Counted from the stretch's first letter, positions 1-7,329 are shown. The stretch: 21,458 nt of DNA from an uncultured Beijerinckiaceae bacterium (GCA_937863205.1 CALMGA010000325.1:1-21458); one strand, 5' to 3'. Notes: generated by a model not told the origin, from the letters alone. Numbers and translations: made by a program.

Positions 1-231
1 GCCGGGCAGGGCGGAGATCCCGCGGCCGGCGCCTCGGGTCCCGTCGCGCAACGCAGCCGGCCAGCCCGCAGGAGCGCGTCTAGGGAGCGCGATGCCACCG
101 TCCGCCCGACGCGTGCAGGTTGCCGCCATCGCGGAACCTGTCCACAGGAGCGGCGGCGGTTTACGCTTGACCCGATCGAGGGAGGATTGATTGGTAGCCG
201 CAGCGGCTGTCTGCCGATCGTTGGTTGAAGG

Positions 232-1473
232 ATGAGCCAAGTGAGAGTGCCGCCCGGTGCCTTGCCGCCTGCCTTGCCGCCCGCTTCCCTGCCCATCCAG
301 CGGCGGGCGCGGGCTCTCCTCGCCGGCTTGGAGACGGCGGCCCTGGCAGGGTCGCCGGCGGCCGCGCAAAGCCTGCAGACCGGCGTCGCCCACGCCATCC
401 TGATCGATGCCGCCACGCGCACCGTGCTGTTCGAGCGCGGTGCCGATGACCTCGTGACGCCGGCCTCGACCACCAAGCTGATGACCGCCGAGATCGTGTT
501 CAGCAAGCTCAAAAACGGCGAACTCCGGCACGATCAGCTGATGAGCGTCAGCGAACTGGCGTGGCGGCAGGGCGGGGCGCTGTCGCGCGGCTCGACCATG
601 TTCGCCAAGGTGCACAGCCTGATTTCCGTGGACGACCTGCTCCATGGCCTGATCATCGATTCCGGCAACGACGCGGCGATCACCCTGGCCGAAGGCGTCG
701 CCGGCTCCCAGGGCGCCTTCGCCACGCTGATGACGCGGCGCGCCCGCGAACTCGGCCTGCCCAACCTCACCTTCACCGACGCCTGGGGCGGCGCCAGCTC
801 CGATCAGAAGGTGACCGCGCGCGAGATGGCGCTGCTGGCCGACCACATCGTGCAGGCCTATCCCGACGCCTACAAGCTGTTCGGCGAGCGCGAGTTCACC
901 TGGAACAACATCAAGCAGCCCAACCGCAACCCACTGCTCACGATGGATATCGGCGCCGACGGGCTGAAGACCGGCAACATCGATGCGGCCAGCGGCTACG
1001 CCATCGTCGGCTCGGCCGTGCAGAACAACGACCGGCTGATCGTCGCCATCTACGGCGCCCGCAGCGCCAACGAGCGCGCCGAAGAAGCGCGCAAGCTGCT
1101 GCAATGGGGATTCCGCGCCTTTGAAACCAAGCACCTCTTCGCCGCCGGCGACACCGTGGGCACCGCGCAGGTGTACGGCGGCGAGCGCCGCGACGTCGCC
1201 CTTGTCACCGACAAGGAGATCAGCGTTCTCGTGCCGCGCGAGGGCGGCGAGATGCTGAGCGCCCGCATCAGTTATCGTGGACCTCTGCTGGCGCCGGTCG
1301 GCGCGGCCACGCCGCTTGCCGAGCTGAAGCTCCTTCGCGGCGACAAGGTGGTGATGAGCGTCCCCCTGCGCACGGCCGGCGCGGTGGCTGTCGGTTCGCT
1401 GCCCAAGCGGGCGCTCGATGCCGGCCTCGAATACGTCGGCAGCCTGTTCCGGAAGCTCGTGTCGCACTCCTGA
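232..1473 (+). CDS. dacA: D-alanyl-D-alanine carboxypeptidase (penicillin-binding protein 5/6 family)
   Basis: Removes the terminal D-Ala from peptidoglycan pentapeptide stems in the periplasm (peptidase family S11). All three serine-penicillin-recognising motifs are visible: S79-T-T-K82 with the catalytic serine and lysine, S144-G-N146, and K246-T-G248. A beta-rich C-terminal domain follows to residue 413. The ATG at 232 is the first usable start, but the N-terminus is odd. A proline-rich stretch (residues 7-22) comes before a poor signal-like segment (RRARALLAGLETAALAG, residues 24-40) and an Ala-rich possible cleavage site near residues 43-47, so the true start may be a TTG further in. The stop overlaps the tmk start (TGATG), indicating translational coupling. 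Upstream (1-231) I see no recognisable gene; a TTGACC at 167-172 is only a weak -35 candidate. The family is certain, the first 45 residues are not. Confidence 0.93.
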   Translation: MSQVRVPPGALPPALPPASLPIQRRARALLAGLETAALAGSPAAAQSLQTGVAHAILIDAATRTVLFERGADDLVTPASTTKLMTAEIVFSKLKNGELRHDQLMSVSELAWRQGGALSRGSTMFAKVHSLISVDDLLHGLIIDSGNDAAITLAEGVAGSQGAFATLMTRRARELGLPNLTFTDAWGGASSDQKVTAREMALLADHIVQAYPDAYKLFGEREFTWNNIKQPNRNPLLTMDIGADGLKTGNIDAASGYAIVGSAVQNNDRLIVAIYGARSANERAEEARKLLQWGFRAFETKHLFAAGDTVGTAQVYGGERRDVALVTDKEISVLVPREGGEMLSARISYRGPLLAPVGAATPLAELKLLRGDKVVMSVPLRTAGAVAVGSLPKRALDAGLEYVGSLFRKLVSHS

Positions 1474-2159
1474 TGGGGAGCGCCCTGCGATCCGGCGCCT
1501 TTATCACGATGGAAGGCGGGGAGGGCGGGGGCAAGTCGACCCAGGCGCGGGCCCTCGTCGCCCGGCTGCGCGAGTGCGGCGTCGCGGCTTTGGCAACCCG
1601 CGAGCCCGGCGGGTCGGACGTGGCCGAGCGGATCCGCACCGCGCTGCTGGGCGGGCGGTTCGAGCGCTTCGGCATCCGCGCCGAAGCGCTGCTGTTCGCC
1701 GCCGCCCGGATCGATCACCTCGACCGGACCATCGCACCGGCCCTGCGGCGCGGCGATTGGGTTGTGTGCGACCGCTTCCACGATTCGACGCGCGCCTACC
1801 AGGGCGTGCACGGCGGCATCGGCGCCCGCTTCCTGGACGAGCTGGAGCGCGTGTCGCTCGCCGGTCTGTGCCCGAACCTGACCCTGATCCTCGACGTCCC
1901 CGCCGAGGTCGGCCTCGCCCGCGCCGATCGGCGCCGGCGGGCGGCGGAGGGCGGCGCGGCCGATCGCTTCGAGCGGCAGTCGCTCGCGTTCCACCAGAGC
2001 CTGCGCGACGTGTTCCTGGCGATCGCCGCCCGCGAGCCGCAGCGCTGCGTGGTGGTGGACGCCACCCAGCCGCCGGCGGACGTGGAACAGGCGATCTGGG
2101 ACGCCGTCAGCCACCGCCTGCCGCTGCCGGCCGACATCCCGCCGCGGAGCCAAGCCTAG
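1473..2159 (+). CDS. tmk: Thymidylate kinase (dTMP kinase)
   Basis: Phosphorylates dTMP to dTDP in the cytoplasm for DNA synthesis. The P-loop EGGEGGGKST lies at residues 14-23, the dTMP-binding TREPGGS at 42-48 and the DRF motif at 100-102. An arginine-rich LID segment (ADRRRRAAEGGAADRFE) suits the bacterial enzyme class that carries catalytic arginines in the LID. The 228-residue length is normal. Its ATG overlaps the dacA stop. In many alphaproteobacteria tmk is followed directly by holB. Here its TAG stop (2157-2159) is followed at once by the first copy of a structured repeat, and holB starts 537 bases further on. Confidence 0.96.
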   Translation: MGSALRSGAFITMEGGEGGGKSTQARALVARLRECGVAALATREPGGSDVAERIRTALLGGRFERFGIRAEALLFAAARIDHLDRTIAPALRRGDWVVCDRFHDSTRAYQGVHGGIGARFLDELERVSLAGLCPNLTLILDVPAEVGLARADRRRRAAEGGAADRFERQSLAFHQSLRDVFLAIAAREPQRCVVVDATQPPADVEQAIWDAVSHRLPLPADIPPRSQA

Positions 2160-2257
2160 GCAGGTTCGCGTTGGCAGACCAACGCTTCACCCGCTGCGCC
2201 TTTTGCCTTGCCGCAGGTTTCGATCGCGAAACCGCGGGGCACTTTTGCGGAACCTGC
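2160..2257 (+). repeat. Structured inverted repeat element, copy 1
   Basis: A 98-base element present again, inverted, at 3765-3861. Aligning the two by eye gives 11 mismatches and one single-base gap, about 88 % identity. The outer ends form a perfect 8-bp stem (GCAGGTTC at 2160-2167 with GAACCTGC at 2250-2257). Inside are two hairpins: GCGTTGG-CAGA-CCAACGC (2168-2185) and GGTTTCG-ATCG-CGAAACC (2216-2233). The whole can therefore fold as a branched, cloverleaf-like structure in RNA or single-stranded DNA. It starts immediately after the tmk stop. No transposase lies nearby, so a MITE-like or REP/REPIN-like dispersed element is the likeliest class. I do not recognise a named family. Confidence 0.85.
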
Positions 2258-2663
2258 TCAGGGCATCCGACCGGAAGGTGCGCATCGCGGACCCGACGCA
2301 TCCGGTGCGGAGCCGTCGAACGGACTGAACCGGATCCGATGTTCGGTTCGACGCTCCACGCAGGCCCGCACGGCCCTCGGCACGGCTTCGGAATGGCTTC
2401 GAGCTCGCTTTGTCACCTGAGATCCGGGCCGTGTTGCCGTGGATCGATCCGCGGAGGGTCCGCCGCTTTCCTCCCACACGGTTCCCGCAGGCGGACGCTC
2501 CCACCGGCTTCGCACGGCTTGCGTTCCCGTGATCGGGGAGGCGAGCCTGGGTAAGGAGAACGCGCGGTTGGTCCCGGCGGCGGCGCGGCCCCCGTTGGAA
2601 CAGATGCGGATCAGGCGATCCGAGGGCGGGGTGACCGGCGCTCGCGAGCGGATCCGACGAGCA
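2258..2663. other. Unexplained spacer between tmk and holB
   Basis: About 400 bases between repeat copy 1 and the holB leader hold no open frame resembling a protein; frames that cross it look like random Arg/Pro/Gly-rich translation. It contains one inverted repeat, GTCGAAC at 2315-2321 with GTTCGAC at 2346-2352, enclosing a second dyad (GAACCG/CGGTTC). It could be the remains of an insertion that arrived with the repeat, or an untranslated regulatory stretch. The sequence does not decide. Confidence 0.5.
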
Positions 2664-2679
2664 TGTAAATAAGTTTACA
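2664..2679. promoter_or_regulatory. AT-rich palindrome (operator candidate) upstream of holB
   Basis: TGTAAATAAGTTTACA is a perfect inverted repeat (TGTAAA-TAAG-TTTACA) in otherwise very GC-rich DNA. It ends three bases before the GGAGG ribosome-binding site of holB (2682-2686). Operators with TGTAAA/TTTACA half-sites are common for TetR-family repressors, so protein binding is plausible. In RNA it would be a weak AU-rich hairpin next to the ribosome-binding site. No regulator gene lies beside it. Confidence 0.5.
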
Positions 2680-2696
2680 GCGGAGGTGACCTTATC

Positions 2697-3764
2697 ATGA
2701 GTCCCGATGGTGACGAGGCCGACAGGCTCGACGGCGCACCACATCCCCGCAGAGCACAAGTGCTTATCGGACATGCCGATCACGAGCGCGATTTGCTCCG
2801 AACCTATCGAGAAGATCGCTTGCCGCACGCCATCCTGCTTGGAGGCAGCGCGGGGATCGGTAAGGCTACCTTGGCTTGGCGCCTCGCCCGCTTCCTCGTC
2901 GCCAATCCGTCGGGGCGCGTGCCGGCCGGCGCCGTCGATCTCGCCGTTGATCCCGCCGGCAAGGCCGCGGCCGAGGTCGCCTCGCTGTCCCATCCCGACA
3001 TCGCCCTGCTTCGGCGCGAGGTGAACGAGCGCACGGGACGCTTCTTCGCCGAAATCCGGGCCGACGACGTGCGCCGCACCATCGGCCTGTTCCAGCGCCA
3101 GCCGGGGGCAGGGGGCTATCGCATCTGCATCGTGGACAGCGCCGAGGACCTCAACCGATCGAGCGCCAACGCCTTGCTCAAGCTCATCGAGGAGCCGCCG
3201 CCCCGCTCGCTGTTCCTGATCGTCGCCCACCGCCCCGGCCTCGTTCTGCCCACGATCCGTTCGCGGGCCCGACTGCTGCGCCTTGCCGACCTCACGCCCG
3301 ACGAGATCGGGCGCGTGGTGCGCGCGCTGGGCCCGCCCTCGGCCGGACTGCCCGACGAGGTGGTGGCCGCCGCCGCCGGACGCGCCCGCGGTTCGGTGCG
3401 CGAAGCCCTGCGTCGCCTGGGCGAGGGCGGCGGCGACCTCGACCGCAGGCTCGCCGCCCTGCTCGACAGGCTTCCCGCCCTCGATTGGCGCGAACTGCAC
3501 GCGCTGGCCGACGGGCTCGGCGGCCGCAACGGCGACGCCGTTCTCGGTGCCATCCTCGACGCCGTCCGCGACTGGCTCGCCGGGCAGGTCCGCCCCGACT
3601 CCGCGACGGGCGCCGCGTCCCCTGGCCGCCTCGCCGCCCTTGCTGGAGCGTGGGAGCGCATCGGGGTGCTGGCCCGGGAAGCGCAGGCCCTCAACCTCGA
3701 CAGGCGATCGCTCGTGTTCGCGATCTTCACCGATCTTGCCGGAGCGGCGCGCATATCCGCCTGA
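2697..3764 (+). CDS. holB: DNA polymerase III subunit delta prime (clamp-loader ATPase-like subunit)
   Basis: Part of the clamp loader that places the beta sliding clamp on primed DNA. Residues 49-58 form the nucleotide-binding loop (GGSAGIGKAT, the usual delta-prime GIGKATL signature). SHPD follows at 98-101, and CIVDSAEDLN (144-153) with NALLKLIEEPP (158-168) are typical of the AAA+ core of holB products. The four-cysteine zinc module of the E. coli protein is absent; I see only one cysteine in the core. The ATG at 2697 has a GGAGG ribosome-binding site ten bases upstream. Length is 355 residues. The gene sits alone between two inverted repeat copies, and its TGA (3762-3764) touches copy 2. 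This is probably an essential gene with its own expression signals here. Confidence 0.93.
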   Translation: MSPDGDEADRLDGAPHPRRAQVLIGHADHERDLLRTYREDRLPHAILLGGSAGIGKATLAWRLARFLVANPSGRVPAGAVDLAVDPAGKAAAEVASLSHPDIALLRREVNERTGRFFAEIRADDVRRTIGLFQRQPGAGGYRICIVDSAEDLNRSSANALLKLIEEPPPRSLFLIVAHRPGLVLPTIRSRARLLRLADLTPDEIGRVVRALGPPSAGLPDEVVAAAAGRARGSVREALRRLGEGGGDLDRRLAALLDRLPALDWRELHALADGLGGRNGDAVLGAILDAVRDWLAGQVRPDSATGAASPGRLAALAGAWERIGVLAREAQALNLDRRSLVFAIFTDLAGAARISA

Positions 3765-3861
3765 GCAGGTTTCACAAGAGCGCCCGGCGGTTTTGCGATC
3801 AAACCTGCGGCATAGCAAAAGGCTCGGCGGGTGAAGCGTTGGCCTGCCAACGCGAACCTGC
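3765..3861 (-). repeat. Structured inverted repeat element, copy 2
   Basis: The reverse complement of this 97-base stretch matches copy 1 at about 88 %. Hairpin A is kept exactly in its stem (GCGTTGG/CCAACGC at 3836-3853), with only the loop changed (CAGG in the copy 1 orientation). Hairpin B is shorter, GGTTT/AAACC at 3789-3805. The outer pairing GCAGGTT/AACCTGC remains. Similarity continues a few bases past the left end, over the holB stop (AACCTGCTCAGG read on minus). Many of the differences fall outside the three stems. It lies between holB and metG, 173 bases before metG. Confidence 0.85.
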
Positions 3862-4034
3862 TGAGCGCATGTCTGGCCGGCGCATCATCCCAGGGGGCAG
3901 CCTCCGTCGGTGCACGCGCGTTTGCGGCCTGCCGGCAGGATCGGCGCGCGCCTTGCCGGGCACGATCAGGTATGAGAAGCAGGGGTCGCGGCAGGCGCCG
4001 CCCGGCCCCGCTCCCGCCACTCCGCCCCCAACAT

Positions 4035-5576
4035 ATGTCCGACCGGCCGACCTTTTCCGTTTCCACCGCCGCGCCCTATGCGAACGGATCGCCGCACATC
4101 GGCCACGCCTACGAGCTGATCGCCGCCGACGCGATCGGCCGCTTCAAGGCGATCGACGGCTGCGACATCCACCTCGTCTCCTCCATGGACGAGCACGGCC
4201 AGAAGATGCAGCAGACCGCCGCCCGCCTCGGCCTGTCGCCCCAGGCGCTGGCCGATCGCACCGCCGGTGAGTTCGCGGGAATGGCCGAGCTGCTCGGCGT
4301 GCACGTCGATGACCGCGTGCGCACCACCGAACCGCGCCACCATAAAACCTGTCAGGCGATCTGGGAACGGATGCGCGCGCGCGGCGACATCTACCTGTCG
4401 TCCTATCCCGGCTGGTATTCGGTGCGCGACGAAGCCTTCTTCGACGAGGCCGAGCTGGTGTCCGGGCCCGACGGCCTGAAACGCACGCCCGGCGGCGCGC
4501 CGGTGGAGTGGGTCGAGGAGGAAAGCTACTATTTCAGGCTCTCCGCCTATGCCGAGCCGCTGCTCGCGCACTACCGTGCCAACCCCGGCTTCGTCACCCC
4601 CGACGTGTACCGCAACGAGGTCGTGGCCTTCGTCGAGCGCGGCCTGCGCGACCTGTCGATCAGCCGCTCGACTTTCGATTGGGGCATCCCCGTGCCGGGC
4701 GATCCCCGCCACGTCATGTACGTGTGGGTCGACGCCCTCGCCAACTACCTCACCGGCACCGGCTGGCCGGACGATCCCGAACCCCGGTTCTGGCCAGCCG
4801 ATGCCCATCTGGTCGGCAAGGACATCACCCGCTTCCACGCCATCTACTGGCCGGCCTTTCTTCTTTCGGCCGGGCTGCCGCTGCCGAAGCGGATCGTGGT
4901 CCACGGCTTTCTCTTCAACAAGGGGGAGAAGATGGCCAAGTCGGTCGGCAACGTGATCGGTCCGGGCGCGCTCGCCGCGACCTACGGCGTCGATCCCCTG
5001 CGCTACTTCCTGCTGCGCGAGATCCCCTTCGGGCAGGACGGCAGCTATTCGCACGAGGCGATCGTCGCCCGCATCAACGCCGACCTCGCCAACGGTCTCG
5101 GCAACCTGGCCCAGCGCTCGCTCAGCATGATCGCCAGGAACTGCGAGGGCAGGGTGCCCGCGGCTGGCGGATCCTCCCCGGCCGATCGCGAGCTGCTGGA
5201 CAGCGCCAACGCCCTGCCCGCCCTGGCGCGGGCGGCGATGGACGGTTTCGCCCCGCACACGGCGCTGGCCCGGATCTGGAAGGTCGTCGGCGATGCCGAC
5301 CGTTACTTCGCCGCCGAGGAGCCGTGGGCGAAGAAGAAAAGCGATCCCGCGCGCATGGGCACCGTGCTGCGGGTCACGGCCGAGGTGGTGCGCATCCTCG
5401 CCGTGCTGTGCCAGCCTTTCATGCCGGCCGCGGCCGGACGCCTGCTCGACGCCCTCGCGGTGGCAACGGAGGACCGCACGCTGGCCTCGATCGACGGGAC
5501 ACTCCGCCTCGTCGAGGGCTCGCCCCTTCCCGCGCCGGCGGCGGTGTTCCCGCGCTTCGTCGAGGCCGCGCGGTGA
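4035..5576 (+). CDS. metG: Methionine--tRNA ligase
   Basis: Charges initiator and elongator tRNA-Met with methionine. The class I signatures are HIGH at residues 21-24 and KMAKS at 299-303, a KMSKS variant with Ala at the third position. GWYSVRDEAFF (126-136) marks the bacterial MetG type without the zinc-binding knuckle. The C-terminal anticodon-binding helical domain follows. There is no C-terminal tRNA-binding (Trbp111-like) domain, consistent with 513 residues. The open frame extends upstream to 3831 through the repeat element, but homology begins at the ATG at 4035 (MSDRPTFSVSTAAPYANG). I see no clear ribosome-binding site there. Its TGA overlaps the GTG start of tatD. Confidence 0.96.
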   Translation: MSDRPTFSVSTAAPYANGSPHIGHAYELIAADAIGRFKAIDGCDIHLVSSMDEHGQKMQQTAARLGLSPQALADRTAGEFAGMAELLGVHVDDRVRTTEPRHHKTCQAIWERMRARGDIYLSSYPGWYSVRDEAFFDEAELVSGPDGLKRTPGGAPVEWVEEESYYFRLSAYAEPLLAHYRANPGFVTPDVYRNEVVAFVERGLRDLSISRSTFDWGIPVPGDPRHVMYVWVDALANYLTGTGWPDDPEPRFWPADAHLVGKDITRFHAIYWPAFLLSAGLPLPKRIVVHGFLFNKGEKMAKSVGNVIGPGALAATYGVDPLRYFLLREIPFGQDGSYSHEAIVARINADLANGLGNLAQRSLSMIARNCEGRVPAAGGSSPADRELLDSANALPALARAAMDGFAPHTALARIWKVVGDADRYFAAEEPWAKKKSDPARMGTVLRVTAEVVRILAVLCQPFMPAAAGRLLDALAVATEDRTLASIDGTLRLVEGSPLPAPAAVFPRFVEAAR

Positions 5577-6388
5577 TCGTCGACAGCCACTGCCACCTCG
5601 ACTTTCCCGATTTCGCCGGCGAGCGCGACGCGGTGGTCGAGCGCGCCCGCGCCGCCGGCGTCGGACGCATGATCACCATCTCGACCCGGGTCGACCGCTT
5701 CGAGCAGGTGAGGGCCGTCGCCGAAGCCTACCCCGACGTCGTCTTCACCGTCGGCACCCATCCCCACGAGGCGCATCTCGATCCCGAAGTCTCGGCGGAG
5801 CGCCTGGTGGAATTGGCCCGGCATCCCAAATGCGTCGGCCTGGGCGAAGCCGGCCTCGACTACCACTACGACCGCGCGCCGCGCGATGTCGCCGCCCGGG
5901 TGTTCCGCACCCACATCGCCGCCGCCCGCCGATCCGGCCTGCCGCTGGTGATCCACAGCCGCGACGCCGATGCCGACACCGCCGCCATTTTGCGCGAGGA
6001 GATGGAGCAGGGCGCCTTCGCGGCCGTGCTGCACTGCTTCACCGGCGGCGCCGATCTCGCCCGCACGGCTCTGGCGCTCGGGCTCAGCCTGTCGTTCTCC
6101 GGCGTCGTCACCTTCAAGGCTTCGGAGGCGCTGCGGGCGATCGCGGCGAAGGTGCCCGACGATCGGCTTCTCGTGGAAACCGACGCGCCCTTCCTGGCGC
6201 CGGTGCCGCGACGTGGCAAGCGCAACGAGCCCGCCTTCGTTGTGCACACGGCCGAGGTGCTCGCCAGGTGCCGGGAGACGACCCGGCCGGCGCTGGCAGC
6301 ATTGACCACGGCCAATGCGTGCCGCCTGTTCGGCAAGATGCCGCCGATCCGGGCGGAGGAAGAAGCAGGCTCGGCGGCATGGGCCTGA
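5573..6388 (+). CDS. tatD: TatD-family metal-dependent deoxyribonuclease
   Basis: A TIM-barrel metallohydrolase of the TatD/YcfH family, which act as 3'-5' exonucleases on DNA and RNA. The metal ligands are all present: H6 and H8 (DSHCH), E92 in GEAGLDY, H128 in VIHSRD, H154 in LHCFTGG and D204 in VETDAPFL. Length is 271 residues, as expected. The start is the GTG at 5573, which overlaps the metG stop; the family begins exactly there (MIVDSHCHLD). The 3' end overlaps the next gene by 10 bases, so metG-tatD-hydrolase are probably translated as one coupled unit. This metG-tatD-hydrolase order recurs in alphaproteobacteria. The physiological substrate is not known from the sequence. Confidence 0.94.
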   Translation: MIVDSHCHLDFPDFAGERDAVVERARAAGVGRMITISTRVDRFEQVRAVAEAYPDVVFTVGTHPHEAHLDPEVSAERLVELARHPKCVGLGEAGLDYHYDRAPRDVAARVFRTHIAAARRSGLPLVIHSRDADADTAAILREEMEQGAFAAVLHCFTGGADLARTALALGLSLSFSGVVTFKASEALRAIAAKVPDDRLLVETDAPFLAPVPRRGKRNEPAFVVHTAEVLARCRETTRPALAALTTANACRLFGKMPPIRAEEEAGSAAWA

Positions 6389-7200
6389 CGCTCACCATCC
6401 TCGGCTGCGGCTCGTCGGGCGGCGTGCCTCGGATAGGGCAGGGCTGGGGGGCGTGCGACCCTCGCGAGCCTCGCAACCGCCGACGCCGCTGCTCGGTGCT
6501 GGTGTCGCATCGCGACGGCGAAGCCTGCCCGCAAGCCTGCGCCGCAGCCTGCACCCACGTCCTCGTCGACACGTCGCCCGATCTGCGCCAGCAGCTTCTC
6601 GACGTCGACCTCGACCACCTCGACGCCATCTTGATGACGCACGCCCACGCCGATCACAGCCACGGCATCGACGATGTGCGGCCGCTGGTGCTGAAGGGCA
6701 GGCGGCGCATCGGCATGTACATGGACCCGGCGACCGCGGCGCGGGTCCGCCGCACCTTCGCCTACATCTTCGCGACGCCCCCCGGCAGCCTCTACCCGCC
6801 CCTGCTCGACGAACGCCGAGCCGAGACCGGCGCGCTTCTCAGCCTCGAGGGTCCCGGCGGCATCTTGAACGCTGTGCCGTTCCAGGTGCACCACGGCGAG
6901 ATCGACGCGCTGGGCTACCGCTTCGGGGCGATCGCCTACACCCCGGACCTCAACGGCATCCCCGAGCACAGCCTGACGCACCTGCGCGGACTCGACGTGT
7001 GGATCGTGGATGCGCTGCGCTACACGCCCCATCCCAGTCACTTCAGCCTGGAGGAAACGCTGGCCTGGGTCGACGTGCTGCGACCGGTGCGAACGGTGCT
7101 GACCAATCTGCACACCGACATGGATTTCGCGACGCTGGCCCGCAGCCTGCCGCCGGGTGTCGAGCCGGCCTTCGACGGCATGACGATCTCCGCCGCCTGA
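6379..7200 (+). CDS. PhnP-like metallo-beta-lactamase-fold phosphodiesterase
   Basis: A 273-residue member of the MBL-fold family that includes PhnP (5-phospho-alpha-D-ribosyl 1,2-cyclic phosphate phosphodiesterase). The N-terminal LGCGSSGGVPR (8-18) and the metal site THAHADHSHG (from T87; H88, H90, D92, H93) are clear, and HHGE, YTPDLN and NLHTDMDF follow in family order. The tatD-linked alphaproteobacterial homologue sits outside any phosphonate operon, so its true substrate is open. Odd feature: residues 49-60 (ACPQACAAACTH) are a short insertion with a CX3CX3C pattern, encoded by three 12-base repeat units. The ATG at 6379 lies inside the tatD end (10-base overlap). Confidence 0.9.
   Translation: MGLTLTILGCGSSGGVPRIGQGWGACDPREPRNRRRRCSVLVSHRDGEACPQACAAACTHVLVDTSPDLRQQLLDVDLDHLDAILMTHAHADHSHGIDDVRPLVLKGRRRIGMYMDPATAARVRRTFAYIFATPPGSLYPPLLDERRAETGALLSLEGPGGILNAVPFQVHHGEIDALGYRFGAIAYTPDLNGIPEHSLTHLRGLDVWIVDALRYTPHPSHFSLEETLAWVDVLRPVRTVLTNLHTDMDFATLARSLPPGVEPAFDGMTISAA
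6523..6558 (+). repeat. 12-bp tandem repeat, three units, inside the PhnP-like gene
   Basis: GCCTGC recurs at 6523, 6535 and 6547, with related C-rich spacers, giving a 12-base period that keeps the reading frame. The units encode ACPQ, ACAA and ACTH and create the CX3CX3C cluster. The position is a loop between the first beta strands and VLVDTSPDLR, where length change should be tolerated. Confidence 0.7.
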
Positions 7201-7230
7201 CACTCGCGCGTCGCAGACCGCCGAGGGTTC

Positions 7231-7246
7231 CATAATGATGATTATG
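7231..7246. promoter_or_regulatory. dif-like or operator-like palindrome CATAAT-GATG-ATTATG
   Basis: A perfect 6-4-6 inverted repeat flanked by TTC on the left and CGAA on the right. Read on minus it gives CGCATAA - 6 bases - TTATG. That matches the inner arms of the XerC/XerD dif site of E. coli (CGCATAA-N6-TTATG) exactly; the outer XerD arm (GAACCC instead of TTAAAT) does not match. It begins 30 bases after the hydrolase stop. It is either a chromosome-dimer-resolution site or a transcription-factor site. Confidence 0.35.
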
Positions 7247-7315
7247 CGAATGAGCGATCAAACTGACGTGTCGCGACCGCCCTGTCCGGTCGCTGCCATC
7301 CGCGCAGGGATGACC

Positions 7316-7329
7316 GTCCGACGTCGGAC
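7316..7329. promoter_or_regulatory. Perfect 14-bp palindrome GTCCGACGTCGGAC
   Basis: A gap-free dyad in the leader region of the cold-shock gene, 235 bases before its start. It could be an operator or a nucleation site for RNA structure. No binding family is recognised. Confidence 0.3.

Noticed and set aside
2160..2257. The cloverleaf-like repeat as a tRNA or tRNA-like gene
   Set aside because: Stem lengths and loops do not match tRNA geometry, there is no T-loop consensus, and an inverted second copy argues for a dispersed repeat.
1418..2554. A plus-strand open frame overlapping tmk and the spacer
   Set aside because: Arg/Pro-rich out-of-frame translation of tmk followed by repeat-derived sequence; no recognisable protein.
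2187..3818. A long minus-strand open frame (543 codons) across holB and both repeat edges
   Set aside because: It is the antisense of holB in GC-rich DNA; composition is Gly/Ala/Arg-rich without any domain, and the sense strand has clear delta-prime motifs.
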